Shown: positions 1-11,321 of the stretch, piece after piece | Layout: every line of letters starts with the position of its first letter | How positions within the stretch are numbered: position 1 is the stretch's first letter | DNA from: Hygrocybe punicea | Taxonomy: Eukaryota; Basidiomycota; Agaricomycetes; Agaricales; Hygrophoraceae | NCBI GenBank assembly: GCA_963556145.1 | Contig: OY744471.1 | Coordinates: forward strand, 4,209,590 to 4,273,589 | Length of the DNA stretch: 64,000 bases | Reading direction: 5' to 3' | Notes under the pieces: generated by a model | The model's database searches: none | Seen by the model: the letters and a program-made list of their open reading frames with translations, nothing else | What the model was told of the DNA's origin: nothing | Made by a program: the position numbers and the translations under genes

Positions 1-961
1 CCAACGTATTGAAGCGCTTCCCACCAGCCGTTCGCGAGTCAGTGCATTGAAAATTCTTCGTTTCTTTGTTACTAGGGAGTTGTTGATCTTTTTCCCGTTC
101 GATTTCAGTTTGCTTTACAATTGCCTGTCTCACTTCATTGGAGGGAAGAAAGAAGCGCTAGCTCTCCTTATCACTTATGCGGAGGAGTGTATGCGCAACA
201 AGGACAAACTGGGAGACGGCTCAGTATGTTTTCTTTCTCGTCACGCACTGAGAACAATAATAACATGTAACTATAGCCGATTTCCTTGCGCGAGCCGCCC
301 CACCCGATGAGATCGTGAAATCCTGACAAACGCCTTTTGATCCTGAACTTTGGGAACGTCCATGTTTCGTCAGCATTGGCTGCAGAGGGTGGTTGGAAGA
401 AGGAATCGATCGTAAAGTTCCATAAACTCGATAGCCTCGAGGGATTGGTCGTTTTTATGGTGTAGCTCTCCGTACGTAGTCGTCACTCATTTTTTTTCTC
501 AACGTTGTCTATTATCTAGCTGGGCTTCACAGAGGTCCCTTATGACGGCGGGAAAATTACCGGATGGTACTATCGCACTCCTGGTAACATCGTTGTCGTC
601 GATATGCAGAGCATACACATGGACCCAGGGACATATCCAAACCTGGAATTACTCGATCAGTTACGTTTCCCCAGATACCGAGAGCAAGGAGGGATGCAAA
701 GTATGCTTTTTCAACCGTGGACAAGGACGTAAGTTCTTTGTGTTTGAAGCCCGCTCACTGGAGCCCGTCTCACCTCAATCCTTGTTAGTTTGTATCGTTT
801 AGGCAAGGACGGTGTACCAGGCTGTACCCTTTGACGAGTCGGATCCGTTACGGCTGGGTGTGACTCGACTTGCCCGTCGCTATAACATTGCTTGCATGAC
901 TATATGCATGATCGTTAGGTGCGAGTCTTCTGTGTTACAGCCGCTTTGGCAAGCGCCATAA
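1..961 (+). CDS. 3' part of an unrecognised multi-exon gene
   Basis: At least four exons can be read: one ending at 223 before a GTATGT donor, 374-459, 520 to about 734, and 808-961 ending in TAA. The exons keep an open, codon-like reading frame across the 459/520 and 734/808 junctions and give a hydrophilic protein with segments such as KITGWYYRTPGN and YQAVPFDESDPLRLG. The link between the exon ending at 223 and the one starting at 374 leaves a phase mismatch, so a small exon is missing from this model or the gene is damaged. The 5' end lies outside the window. I recognise no domain and give no function. It could be a decaying gene, since the C-terminal tail after residue IACM looks like read-through of non-coding sequence. 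Confidence 0.35.
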
Positions 962-1668
962 TTCAATCTATTTTGTGATCATTCGGGGCTTGCAATATTT
1001 TGAGAGACTCACATCTTTAACCATTTTCACCTGCTCTGTGATGGAAGGCGGCATGGAAGGATCTGTTCTAGTTCACCAGAAGGAGCCCCGTTGCACTTGG
1101 TACCATTATGAACAACCTGCCCAACAGCCCGTCGACTGTTCGTTTTGACTTCTAGATCATTCCACTTGAGTGATGGCCGGTCGTGGCAGGTCGTCTGAAA
1201 TGGTTCCTATCCAAGGTTTGGTAGACCTGAAACTAGACTTTGCCAATTGAATGGACGCCAAGTGGAAGGGTTTAACAACGAATGGGGACTCTTCACGCCG
1301 CAGTTGACGGGGAACCTGAAGCTGTGCTACTTCGCTGTTTGCATATCCGAATTACATCTACATACAGCTACCTCTGGACTTTCCCGTTGGAATTAGGTCC
1401 CGTTTTGCTATTCGATGAAATGCCAAGAAATCTGGGCTTGTAAAACAGGACCAACAGTAAGATTCGAGCGGTGACTGGTGACTAGTGACGTGCGACATCG
1501 GAGCCTTGAGAGGACAGTCATAAGGAGAAAGGAATTTAAAAACGGTCAATCCAAAACCAATTTGACGATGAAGATCAAGTCCGCCGATCAAGGATCGGAA
1601 CTACCCTTTGTGGTAATTGCTAAGTATTATAAAGTATGTTAGCTTGACCATCGAAGACATAGCAGCAA
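962..1668. other. Intergenic, nothing recognised
   Basis: About 700 bases between the unknown gene and the GH88 gene. I see no open frame of convincing length, no repeat and no RNA gene. The last 100 bases should hold the promoter of the GH88 gene, but no clear TATA element decides a start site. Confidence 0.4.
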
Positions 1669-3278
1669 ATGGTTCACTCACTTGCAACAACAGCTGTCCT
1701 CTTCCTAACCCTACTATCTACGACCTCCTTCGCAGCTCCTTCGCCGCGGAACCCACCCCACCAACCTGCACCGGAAATCTACTCTCCTCTTATCGGAAAG
1801 AAAATTCTCGCAGTTGCAGAAAATAATACGGACCATTTCCCTTGGTACACAAACTCGGTCGGTGTCTGGCAGTGGTTCCCCCCGGACGAATGGATCTCGG
1901 GCTTCCTGCCTGCAACTCTCTTCGAGCTCAACACGAGATCAGCGAAATGCCCCTCGACTAACTATGCTCACACCAATTGGCGAACTTTGGGAAATCAGTG
2001 GGCGCCGGAACTGATCCCGCTCGAGGCGTATACGACCGTCGGTGTTGATATCGGCTTCTTGAGCTATCCTTTCCAGGAACAGATTGCGCTGTATGTGTGG
2101 TGTCTACATTCCTAGTATCAGTCTTCGGCCCATTTACCTCTATCCCTACAAAACAGTAATCCCCATGACCAAAATGCTATCAACTCGGTGGTCACTTTCG
2201 GAGAGCACTACGCAACTCGTTATAATCCCATTGTGGGATGTACCCGAAGTTTGGACACCACCGATGCGGTTGGATATACCCCAGACTTTGAGGTTCGTGT
2301 CCTGCTGAATGCTTAGTACATCTAATTGAGACACCAACATAGGTAATCATCGACAACATGATGACCCTCCAATTGCTCTTCGCTGCAGAGAAACTTACTG
2401 GCAACCACACTTATCGCCAGATCGCCATCTCCCATGCCGACAAGACCTTGGCGAACCACCTCCGCCCCGACGGCTCAACGTTCCATATCGTCGAATATAA
2501 CTCAACCACGGGTGCTGTTATCCGCAAACGACAGAGCTTTGGGTATTCTGACAACAGGTAAGTACACTGAACAATATCATAAAAAGGGACAAACTCTCAT
2601 TCCATTAATTGACACTCCCCAGCACTTGGTCTCGTGGCCAATCCTGGGCCATTCACGGCTTTGCCAGCAGTACGTACCCTCATTCTTCCGCTGTTCCAGC
2701 TAACATGCTCCCAACGGAAGTGTTCTCTTACACCCGCCTTCCGCGTTATCTCGATGCAGCCCGGCAGGCTGCGGCGTACTATCTCACTCACCTCCCCGCG
2801 AATGGTGTACCTCTGTGGTTCGTTCCTCTCATTCACACATCCCAGACAGCTTAATACCCTACCACGAATGAACAGGGACTTTAACGCCCCGCTCTCGCCG
2901 ACGCCACCGTCCGACACCTCCTCCGGTACCGTCGCCGCCTCCGCACTGCTCCTCCTCTCCAAGCTCGAGCGGTCCCTGGCCCCGCCCAACAATACAGGCG
3001 CAGATTTCTACTCTAGCGCGGCTGTGCAGCTGCTGAACGACGTGGTCAGGCTTGGGTGGAAGCCAGAGTGGCAATCCTTACTCAGCAACGGGACCAGTCA
3101 TAACACCTTGATGCCGCCGAATAACTCAACGGGGCTGGTATACGGGGACTATTTCTTCGTCAAGGTAAGCTATTCTTGACCTTCGTTTGGAGGGGAGGGG
3201 GGGGATGATATCTCGTTGCTGACAGTTCTGTTACAGGCGGGGAATGATTTGCTTGATATGGGGTTGGCATCATGCTAA
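1669..3278 (+). CDS. Secreted unsaturated glucuronyl hydrolase-like protein (GH88/GH105 type)
   Basis: Seven exons join cleanly in phase: 1669-2090, 2157-2292, 2343-2557, 2623-2669, 2721-2817, 2876-3164 and 3237-3278. The product of roughly 415 residues starts with a hydrophobic signal peptide (about residues 1-22, ending near FAAPS). It carries the alpha/alpha-barrel hallmarks of the Glyco_hydro_88 family: a conserved Asp in IIDNMM at the start of exon 3, and the motif WSRGQSWAIHG in exon 4. Family members hydrolyse unsaturated uronic acid from oligosaccharides released by polysaccharide lyases, so a role outside the cell in pectin or glucuronan breakdown is likely. Several N-x-S/T sequons fit secretion. 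The start is the first ATG before the signal peptide. No break is seen, and it looks functional. The exact substrate cannot be told from sequence. Confidence 0.88.
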
Positions 3279-3853
3279 ATAATTTCCTCGAACACAAAAG
3301 ATTGACCAAAGTAATAAGTCATGAGACACCAATGGTTGTAGTTAGTTTCGAAAACAGCGAATTAGCAGATTATCATTTACAGCCGTCCGAACAGCGTACC
3401 ATGTCAGTACCACGATTGCGAAGACCGTAGGCATGGGCTTGCCAGGTGTGAATGAGGAAGCGAGGTGGCGGTTAAGGGTGAAAAAAAGGTAGGAAAGCGG
3501 GAGGGCGGTCAGCACTCAGCTGAGAGCCGACGCTCAAGGTCGACTGCTGCTCCAAGTCCTCCTTGGTGACCCGTACCCAAACAGAGATGGTTGAAGGATA
3601 AAGCGAGATCTGAAATGAAAGTGCCACAGACGACAGCTAGAGCTCGAGTCCCCCCTCAATTGCATATATGGTGTCATCTTGACGACCTACTAGATAGATA
3701 TAGAGATCGGATCTGGCAATCTCTCAAAATCCCACAAGTTTTCAAAGGTATACTTTTCCTACACAAAACTACAGTCAGAACACAGCGAGTAGGAGAGATA
3801 TGAAAGTTAGCCACAAAATTGAAACCCAATTCGCAGCCTCCAGGAACAACTAC
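3279..3853. other. Intergenic between converging genes
   Basis: The 3' ends of the GH88 gene (plus) and the P-loop-family pseudogene (minus) face each other here. The stretch holds short purine runs and no convincing open frame, repeat or RNA gene. Confidence 0.4.
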
Positions 3854-5990
3854 TTATTCTGCGGACCGAAACCTCTCCATTGCGTCTTCCATTGCATTTG
3901 CAAATGGTAGGAACTCAGGTAGAGCACAGGCCAGTGACCGCTGGAATAGTTGCTCAAACTGCTTCTCGAAGCCTTGAAGAACAGGATACTCGCTGTGACC
4001 AAGTATATTAAGGCAGTATCGTTTCGCCTCCACTTCGTTGCCCCTGGCATAACCCTCCCAACGGCCTCCTTTTCCGGTGGGACGCTCAGCTTTACCAAAC
4101 GTCAAGTCACTGTGGGGGCCGTTAGCTTGCCCCCAAAGCGGAAGATGCAGCTAGATCCATGAGGATCACTAAATGCGGCGATTTGCTACGCACGGGACTG
4201 CCATTCACATCATTTACGATTAGGCAAGGGGAAGTCAATTGATGGGCAACAGTTAGCGCTGCCGCATCAGATCTTGCTTTCGTATGCCAAGGAATCATGA
4301 TGAGGTTGGAGGCGTCGAACGGACCGTCAAGCGTTCCGGGATAGGCGACAATGAATCCGTCAATCACTGGCTGATAGAATGTACACTGAAGTGCGAAACC
4401 AGAAGACCACGCCTCGAGCAACATGGACGGCGTGACCTCGTCGATGGGCTGGGACAGCTGGACGAAGTGTGTAAAATTGATCCAGATCTTGGATGTTATT
4501 TGGAGCAGTGTCATACGCAAGGTTGATTGGTCGACAAGGCTGTCCGAGATACCGAGGTCTTCTCCTAGAAGAGTCTGTAGGAAGCGGGATAGCCGCACCG
4601 CCTGAACAGTGGGCTCACTCCCGATTGGGTCATACTTCACAAATGAGTGGCCCAAAGTCATGGTCGCTTTGTCGCGAGCCAGCATCAATAAAAGTCGACT
4701 GTAGACCTCGCTCTGGAGGCCTCGATCGAGTACGGAGAACGAGTTTTCCGAGGAGTGTCTCAATCGCAGTCTGGAACGTTCGGGTTGAAGTATTGAGCGT
4801 TTCTGCAGCGGCGATGGCAAGCACTGGTTCTGAAGGCGAAGCCGTTACTACGAGCCCTCCGGCTACACCGACTAGGACAAGCTGCGTACCGCTTCCGTGG
4901 CCAGGCGCACGGACGCCTCGCCTTGGCCTATCTCCAGGCCAATCCGAACGGCTAAAGCAGCGAAGACATGGTCTTGATCCTTGGGGTTGAACACCATGTT
5001 GAAAAAGAGCTTTTTGTATGCTGCATCCAGCACTTCTTGGTTTGAAAGGGTGGACCAGTACTGAACAGAGGAGTACTCTAAGCAAAAGCACGAGGGCACA
5101 AAGAGTCGTTGCTCACGGGCCGCCCATATATTTTCAGATGCTTCACGCTGAGTACATCGGCGGGATGCTCAATCCTTGCATGTCCACCCCGACCATCTGG
5201 TTGAATCCAAGGTATATCCAAGGAGGCAACGGCACCAGGTCCTTCGTGAATCTCAAGGAAGGCCCGTTTGGGCAAAACGGAAGTGGATCGAATACTGACG
5301 AGCTTGTGTCAAGGAGAAGAAACCATAAAGTGACGCCATGTCGGTCGAACCGATCGCCAGCCTTGATGATGCGCTGCAATGCTATGAGAGACATGCCCGA
5401 CTGAGCGTGCCACGAAGGTTCTTTGCCTGGGGGTGGCCTGTGCCGGCCTAGCTGCGAGCACTCATCGAAAGCAAGTATGAAGTATCTGGTCCGAAGTTCC
5501 CCGAGAATCATGGAAAGCTCTTCCGCGTATTGGAGACAGAGGCGGCTGAAGAGTCTACCGTGCCAATCGGCGGCGGTATCGACAACTTCATCGCCCAGTT
5601 TCTGTGACAGTATCCGCATGCTGTAGATATTCGAGTTTTCCAACAACTGATTCGCCATAGCTTCTACCTCCATGAAGCACTTATGTCGGGAAGAGTTGAG
5701 GATGTTTGTTGGGCAATCAAGATGCCAGTCTTTCATCCATTCCTTAGGCGACTGGCTACCGACAGCTCGAGCCTTGAGCCTTTTGGTTACAACACCCATC
5801 AGTGCCCCGAGAAAAGCTGCAGCTAGTTCTTCATCCTACAACAGGACTGAGAATTTAGGAATGGACCAAACATAATCATAACTATTACCTTGTACTCGGT
5901 ACGTTGGAAAAATGTGCAGGCTGGTCGATCACCAGGCGGCCAACCAGCTCGGGATCCACTTTCGCGGAAGCAGATGCTGAGGGTTGGCAC
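3854..5990 (-). pseudogene. Decayed gene of an Agaricomycete P-loop/Walker-B multicopy family
   Basis: Read on the minus strand, exons at about 5990-5884, 5830-5128 and from about 5064 down join through short introns into a protein with RTRYFILAFDEC, a Walker-B-like hydrophobic stretch ending in Asp-Glu, followed by the segments KIYGRPYWSTL, VTASPSEPVLAIA and SRLLLMLARDKATM. The order matches a family of large hypothetical proteins repeated in mushroom genomes (my recall, no search made). The frame changes at least four times: near 5180, near 4880, near 4735 and near 4135. The N-terminal part that would carry the Walker A loop is absent. The readable exon stops near 5990, just before repeat-rich sequence begins. 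The gene is therefore truncated and dead. The function of the family is unknown; an NTPase is plausible from the DE motif. Confidence 0.6.
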
Positions 5991-6140
5991 CTAGAACATG
6001 TCAATCTGTCTAGGGTACCGTGAATAAGTCAAGGGCTGGTTAGTAACAGATGTTAGTAACAGGTCTTGCAGGTATTTTTAACGCATGTTACATCAGGAAA
6101 ACCTGATATTACTTATTCTTACTTAATGCGACTTAAATTA

Positions 6141-6529
6141 CTGTACCAATTCGGTCAGTTCACCTGTCACGCGTCACGCTTGACCTCAGACCGGTGAAAA
6201 ATCACGCTGTGTCACGCATCACACAGAAGATCGGTGAATTGATCAAACCATTTCCTTTTTAAGTAATTGTATCTGGGGGGTTTGTTGTTGATATAGGCAT
6301 CATTAATGGCTGTTTGTGAACTCTGTGTAGCCTGGGGGATTTTGAAAGTAAGAAGTGAATACACAGAGAGATTGGGGCTTGGCAAATATGTGTCAAGATC
6401 TTGGATTTGAGCATTGAGAACGGTGAAGTTTGCTTGATGTCACGCATCACCTCCACTTATGGTGAATTGGCCAATTCACCGGCAGCGTCACGCGTCACAC
6501 CTACCGGTGAATTGACCGAATTGGTACAG
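6141..6529. mobile_element. 389-bp MITE with TA duplication
   Basis: The ends are inverted copies: CTGTACCAATTCGGTCA at 6141 and its complement ending at 6529, with further similarity over about 35 bases that includes GGTGAATT and GTCACGCGTCAC motifs. TA flanks both sides (6139-6140 and 6530-6531). It holds no coding capacity. A TA duplication fits Tc1/mariner-like or PIF-like mobilisation, but the terminal bases do not settle the superfamily. Confidence 0.75.
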
Positions 6530-7003
6530 TATCTTGAAATTTAAATCAAGACAATTCAAGTATAACTGAATTAAGACACGCTGTCTTGGCCTAAGTAGGT
6601 ACAGTTTATTGATCCTACCTTAATTTCACTTAGTTTCTGATCAAGACAAATTAAGACGACGAATCAATTGACCAAGATCCTGCATGGCTGGATTAAGAAT
6701 GGCTAAATCAAGATGGTAAAATTTACTAAGTGGGGTTGGGCAATCCCTGTAACACGTGACACGGGTCACAGATTGTCACATAGCGTTACAGGCCTCCACC
6801 TATTGACCCAGTCGTTTACAGCTTCAAAACTCCCTGTATTTAAAAAGTGTTAAGTGTAAAAGATGTCCGAAATGATTGTGGGCATCCATCCCAGAAATAA
6901 AATCCAGTGTAAACTGTAGCTGAACAATGCTATTCCGCCATCTCTCAAATGTCACACTGACTCCCAGCCAAATGTAGCAAAAAACTCAAATCTTCATAGA
7001 CTC

Positions 7004-7622
7004 ACTCGATTCAAATGATGGGGCTTAACTTTGGCTGAGCCAAATGCTTCGTTTGCATATTAGAATATTTTGTTCAAGACCAAACTTTTTTATCATTGCT
7101 AGTTGCCGAGATATAGTAGAAATTTCGCATTATCTCAACGGCCAGAGTGAATTTAAAATTTCTGTTTTGAACAAAAGTTTCTAACATCTAAATGAAACAT
7201 TTCTCTCAGCCAAAGCTAAGCTCCGAAATTTAATTTGAGTGATTCTATAGACGAAGAAGGTGTTACATCCTAATACTGCAGCATAGCCACAGCAGGATTA
7301 GCATCGGACACTCGATTCAAATGATGGGGCTTAACTTTGGCTGAGCCAAATGCTTCGTTTGCATATTAGAATATTTTGTTCAAGACCAAACTTTTTTATC
7401 ATTGCTAGTTGCCGAGATATAGTAGAAATTTCGCATTATCTCAATGGCCAGAGTGAATTTAAAATTTCTGTTTTGAACAAAAGTTTCTAACATCTAAATG
7501 AAACATTTCTCTCAGCCAAAGCTAAGCTCCGAAATTTAATTTGAGTGATTCTATAGACGAAGAAGATGTTGCATCCCAAAATAGTGCATACTGCAGCATA
7601 GCCACAGCAGGATTAGCATCGG
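7004..7622. repeat. Two tandem copies of a ~306-bp foldback unit
   Basis: Unit 1 begins at 7004 and unit 2 at 7310; the first 250 or so bases are almost identical. Each unit is itself an imperfect palindrome: GGGGCTTAACTTTGGCTGAG near its start pairs with a near-inverse copy close to its end, and the similarity runs inward through most of the unit. The second copy ends near 7622 with a slightly longer tail. Confidence 0.8.
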
Positions 7623-7931
7623 AAATGCTGTGCTGGGCCCTCTTGTTCAGCTACCACTACATTGCACCCACACCACACCAGTTCTCCAGTTCTCCTGCTT
7701 CTCTTGTGGCCCTCACCTACCACTATCCACCACCAGCACAATCTCCATCCCCCTAGGGACTGTAGGGACAAATTGTACCTAAATACAGTAGTCAGTAGTT
7801 GAGCCTGAACGGTTGGGATTGTGTCCTTCAGTGGACCAATCTTAAGCTGACTCCAGAAGATCCTGGTAACCCCAGTGACTGGTGCGGTGTAACAACTGCG
7901 GGCGACAGTGGAAGAAGAATCGGTTCAAATT

Positions 7932-8058
7932 TGCCTTCCTCTCTTTGTCAGAGACAGGTTTATCCCCTTGGAGTCTTGGCTGAAGAACTGCCTTCCTCTC
8001 TTTGCCAGAGACAGGTTTATCCTCTTGGGGTCTTGGCTGAAGAACTGCCTTCCTCATC
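7932..8058. repeat. 57-bp direct repeat, two copies plus a partial third
   Basis: Copies start at 7932 and 7989, and a third breaks off after about 10 bases at 8046. The period is a multiple of three, so open frames persist through it on both strands (for example PSSLCQRQVYPLGVLAE twice on the plus strand). It lies in the 5' part of the element ahead of the transposase and could be a leader exon or non-coding. Confidence 0.7.
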
Positions 8059-8324
8059 ATTTCCAACTTCTGCTGTATTTTCAGCTGCAATTGGGCCTCC
8101 CTCTTCCTCATTTTCTGTCTTACCAGCCTGGTAAGTGATTAAATATAGAAATATATTACAGTATCACTAGTTTAACTATAAGTTGTATTAATACTTGATT
8201 TTATAGAGTACAGTCCTGCCAACTGCAAGAATAATCAACAACCATTTCATTTGTAGTTCTAGTCACTGTAAGTGATATTGAGAAACATTGAGACTTTACT
8301 TAATTATACCTGTTGTAGCCTCTT

Positions 8325-11321
8325 ATGCCTCCAAAAACTTCTTCTAGGAGTGTTTCTCAGAGGCAACAATTATCTCTAGCAAGAGAAAACAAGTCTACCA
8401 CACCTCCATTGACCTTAGAAGATGTTCAGAAGCTGTTGTTAGCATCTGAAAAGAAGGTTGCAGAGTTAACAGCTGCATTGGAAAAAGAGTGTCAGAAGTG
8501 TATGATTCTGGAAAAGGAGTTTGGGAAGAAAACTGCCAAATATGATAAATTGGCACACCAACTTGTTTTGGAGAAAAGGATCTCAGACAAGTGGTACACT
8601 GCCCTCCGAGTGGAAAGACGTGCACACCAGAGAGGAAAGGCTAGGAAGGGCATTCTTGAGGAGCAGATAAAGCTTCTGCAGTCATCTGGTCACTTGCTCT
8701 CAGATGAGCTGACTGGTGTCAAAAGTAGTGCATCAAAGGCAATTGATGCATTATTGAAGTTGGAGAAGGAGAAATCCACTTTGCAAAGTGAACTCTCAAA
8801 ATGCATGGAGAGATGCAAAATTGAGATAGGCAGAGCACAAAACAAAGCAAAACTGATTGGACAGAAGTTGAAAGAATCTGGGATGCTAGCTGCACGATTG
8901 CAGAAACGCTGTAGTCGGGCTATAGCTGTTAAGGAGAGGGCAACATACAAAGCAAGGGAAAAGGCTATCAAAGAAAGAAGTGTTCACAACCTTCTGGAGA
9001 AGGGAATTTACACAGAGCAAACTCGCAGCCTTATCCGCCTTCTAGTTCAAGCTGGATGTTCTAGAGAATATGTTGGAGATATTATTCACAAAATATTCAG
9101 AACAGCTGGGATATCTGTCATAGGACATGTTAGCAGACACACAGTGTCTCGAATTGTGGTGGAGGGTTATTATGCTACACAAGTGCAATTGGGATATGAG
9201 ATGCAAAACACTACAGGAATGACATTCAGTGCAGATGGCACAACTCATCGGGCTATTAACTATACATCTCGACATGTCAATCTCAAAGCAGAATCATATA
9301 AAACTGATGGTCAAGACACAGGGATGACACATACCACACGTCTTCTTGGTGTTCATTCTGCATTAGATGGAAGTAGTGAAGAGTCTGTTAAGGCTTGGAA
9401 GAATCTTCTTGGAAACATTGCAGATATCTATAATGAAAGTCCTCTTGGAAAGCGTGTAGGGCATTTGCTCAGAGTGGTGGATATCTTTGTGAAGTTGGCT
9501 GGGATGCACAGTGACCACTGTTCAAAAGAAAAGAAGGATGTCCGCCTTCTAGAGAAGGAGAAAATGTTAGCAACATATCAATCTCTCGGAGAGGACCAGA
9601 TTGTTGAAAGGTCAAACCAAGAGCTCCTTCCATATTTTTTGGAGGCACAGGAGAGAATGATAGAACAGGCTGGAGGGAAAAATATATGGGATAAGCTTTC
9701 TGAAGAAGGCAAAGCAGAGAGGCATGCTTCCTCCATGGAACAATTGACAAAGGATTTGGGAAAGGATCATTATGACAATTTGTCAGATGATGAAAAAAGA
9801 ATTTTCAAGCTTTTCATCTGGGCTGGGTGTGGCTGTCACAAAGATCTTAACACAGTGCGAGGTGGGAATACAGCTATGATGGCTTGGTGGAAGGATAATG
9901 GTGTTGAGCCTCCAACCTTGTTGGCTAACAGGGATAATGCAGCAGTTTTGAAGGAAAAGATGTTGGCCAGTGATATTTCAACACCAGCTCAGGAGAGAGC
10001 ATTCCAAATGACAACTCGTGGTGGTGTGAAAGCAGCACAACTTGCAGGAGAGATTTTCAACAATAAGAATGATAAGAAAGGACATCATGATTCATTCCGT
10101 TGGTGGTGGAAGACCAATGTGGGATTACCATTTACATTTCCTGACACCTCCAACAACCGGTTCCAGTCACACTGTGAAGCAGCAGCAGCAATTATACAGC
10201 ACCTGCCCAAATTCATCATGTTCCTGCAGTTTGTGAAGGAGAAAAAGCAAACCATGAGATTCAGTCATATGGAGGAGAATCTTTGGAAAGCATTGCATTG
10301 TACTGCAACCAAGACTGAGCTTGCAGTGCTAGCATTATATGCTCAAGCCATAACACATCCATACATGAGAGCTATTCGTGCACCAAAGGTTGAAAAGGTC
10401 AATATGTTGGATTTGGGCCCTTTACACCAAAAAGTCTATGCACACATGCAGAGGATTATACAAGATCCAAGCTTTCTTATTGGGTCCTCAGTCACTTGGG
10501 AGACTGGTTCCTTAGATGGACAGATGTGGCAGACACCAGCAACAATTGAAGCTGTGCTGAATATTGCACCATCCCTGCCTCATTTGAGACCAGTGCTGGT
10601 TGCCTTCTTTAAAGGAGCAGCTGTAACATGGAAGCGGTTCACTTCTGAATTTGCTCCTGGTGGTTTAATTGATGAGGCTACCACAGGTGAAAGAGAATTA
10701 GCTTGGATGCCTCCCACAAATGATGTGAATGAAGGTGCACTTGGGTCATTCCGGGTTCTTATGCGCTGCCAGCCACACCTTACATCACTGCAATATAATG
10801 CTCAAGCTATGTATGCACGCAATGAAACCCAAGCATTTATGGAGAAGAAGTTTCAGTCTGAGGACCACACATACGTTCGTCAACTTGCTCGTGCAGATGA
10901 AGCAAAAGGGTTGGAACAAGCCAGAAAGAAGGCAATTGTGGAACATGCACAAGCTAAAATAGACAAGCGCAAAACAGCAAGAGCAGTGAGATTGGAGAAA
11001 GCAGCTCAAGCAGCTGGACGAGTAGCTGCAGTCAAGTTGATCTTTGACAAGGAACAAATCAAGAAGCTCAAAGGGCAAAATCTGAAGGACCATTTGCAGG
11101 CATTTCAAAGGGCTGGTGCTCCAAACTTGCAAAATATACCACTTCGCACACCTGTGGCCCAGATAAGAGAAGGGCTCATGGAATCAATTGACCTCTGTAA
11201 TTCTGGCCAGTGGAAACCCAACACAAATGTAGGCCTTGATCTGGTCTCAGAGGGATCAGAATCTGGTGAAGAATTTGACTTTGATGAAGTGGAAAATGAT
11301 TGGGAGGATGTTGAAGAATAA
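8325..11321 (+). CDS. Putative RNase H-fold transposase, unnamed Agaricomycete family
   Basis: A single intact frame of 998 residues fills the 3' two thirds of the 4.8-kb element. Residues about 35-230 are predicted coiled coil, rich in Lys, Glu and Leu. The middle holds MTFSADGTTHR (Asp near residue 304), GMHSDHCSKEKKD, a C-x-x-H group in CGCHKDLN (near 502), and NEGALGSFRV (Glu near 802). The spacing of Asp, Asp, C-x-x-H and Glu is like that of DDE/RNase H-fold transposases of the hAT and KDZ groups. That the frame sits inside perfect TIRs with a target duplication is the best evidence that it is the transposase. The C-terminus is acidic. I recall close relatives as repeated hypothetical proteins in mushroom genomes but no family name. 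The start is the first ATG of the frame; upstream leader exons are possible. Confidence 0.75.
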   Translation: MPPKTSSRSVSQRQQLSLARENKSTTPPLTLEDVQKLLLASEKKVAELTAALEKECQKCMILEKEFGKKTAKYDKLAHQLVLEKRISDKWYTALRVERRAHQRGKARKGILEEQIKLLQSSGHLLSDELTGVKSSASKAIDALLKLEKEKSTLQSELSKCMERCKIEIGRAQNKAKLIGQKLKESGMLAARLQKRCSRAIAVKERATYKAREKAIKERSVHNLLEKGIYTEQTRSLIRLLVQAGCSREYVGDIIHKIFRTAGISVIGHVSRHTVSRIVVEGYYATQVQLGYEMQNTTGMTFSADGTTHRAINYTSRHVNLKAESYKTDGQDTGMTHTTRLLGVHSALDGSSEESVKAWKNLLGNIADIYNESPLGKRVGHLLRVVDIFVKLAGMHSDHCSKEKKDVRLLEKEKMLATYQSLGEDQIVERSNQELLPYFLEAQERMIEQAGGKNIWDKLSEEGKAERHASSMEQLTKDLGKDHYDNLSDDEKRIFKLFIWAGCGCHKDLNTVRGGNTAMMAWWKDNGVEPPTLLANRDNAAVLKEKMLASDISTPAQERAFQMTTRGGVKAAQLAGEIFNNKNDKKGHHDSFRWWWKTNVGLPFTFPDTSNNRFQSHCEAAAAIIQHLPKFIMFLQFVKEKKQTMRFSHMEENLWKALHCTATKTELAVLALYAQAITHPYMRAIRAPKVEKVNMLDLGPLHQKVYAHMQRIIQDPSFLIGSSVTWETGSLDGQMWQTPATIEAVLNIAPSLPHLRPVLVAFFKGAAVTWKRFTSEFAPGGLIDEATTGERELAWMPPTNDVNEGALGSFRVLMRCQPHLTSLQYNAQAMYARNETQAFMEKKFQSEDHTYVRQLARADEAKGLEQARKKAIVEHAQAKIDKRKTARAVRLEKAAQAAGRVAAVKLIFDKEQIKKLKGQNLKDHLQAFQRAGAPNLQNIPLRTPVAQIREGLMESIDLCNSGQWKPNTNVGLDLVSEGSESGEEFDFDEVENDWEDVEE

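Noticed and set aside
7842..8111. Minus-strand frame with KAVLQPRLQGDKPVS repeats
   Set aside because: Likely a by-product of the 57-bp repeat in the transposon leader; no exon partners found.
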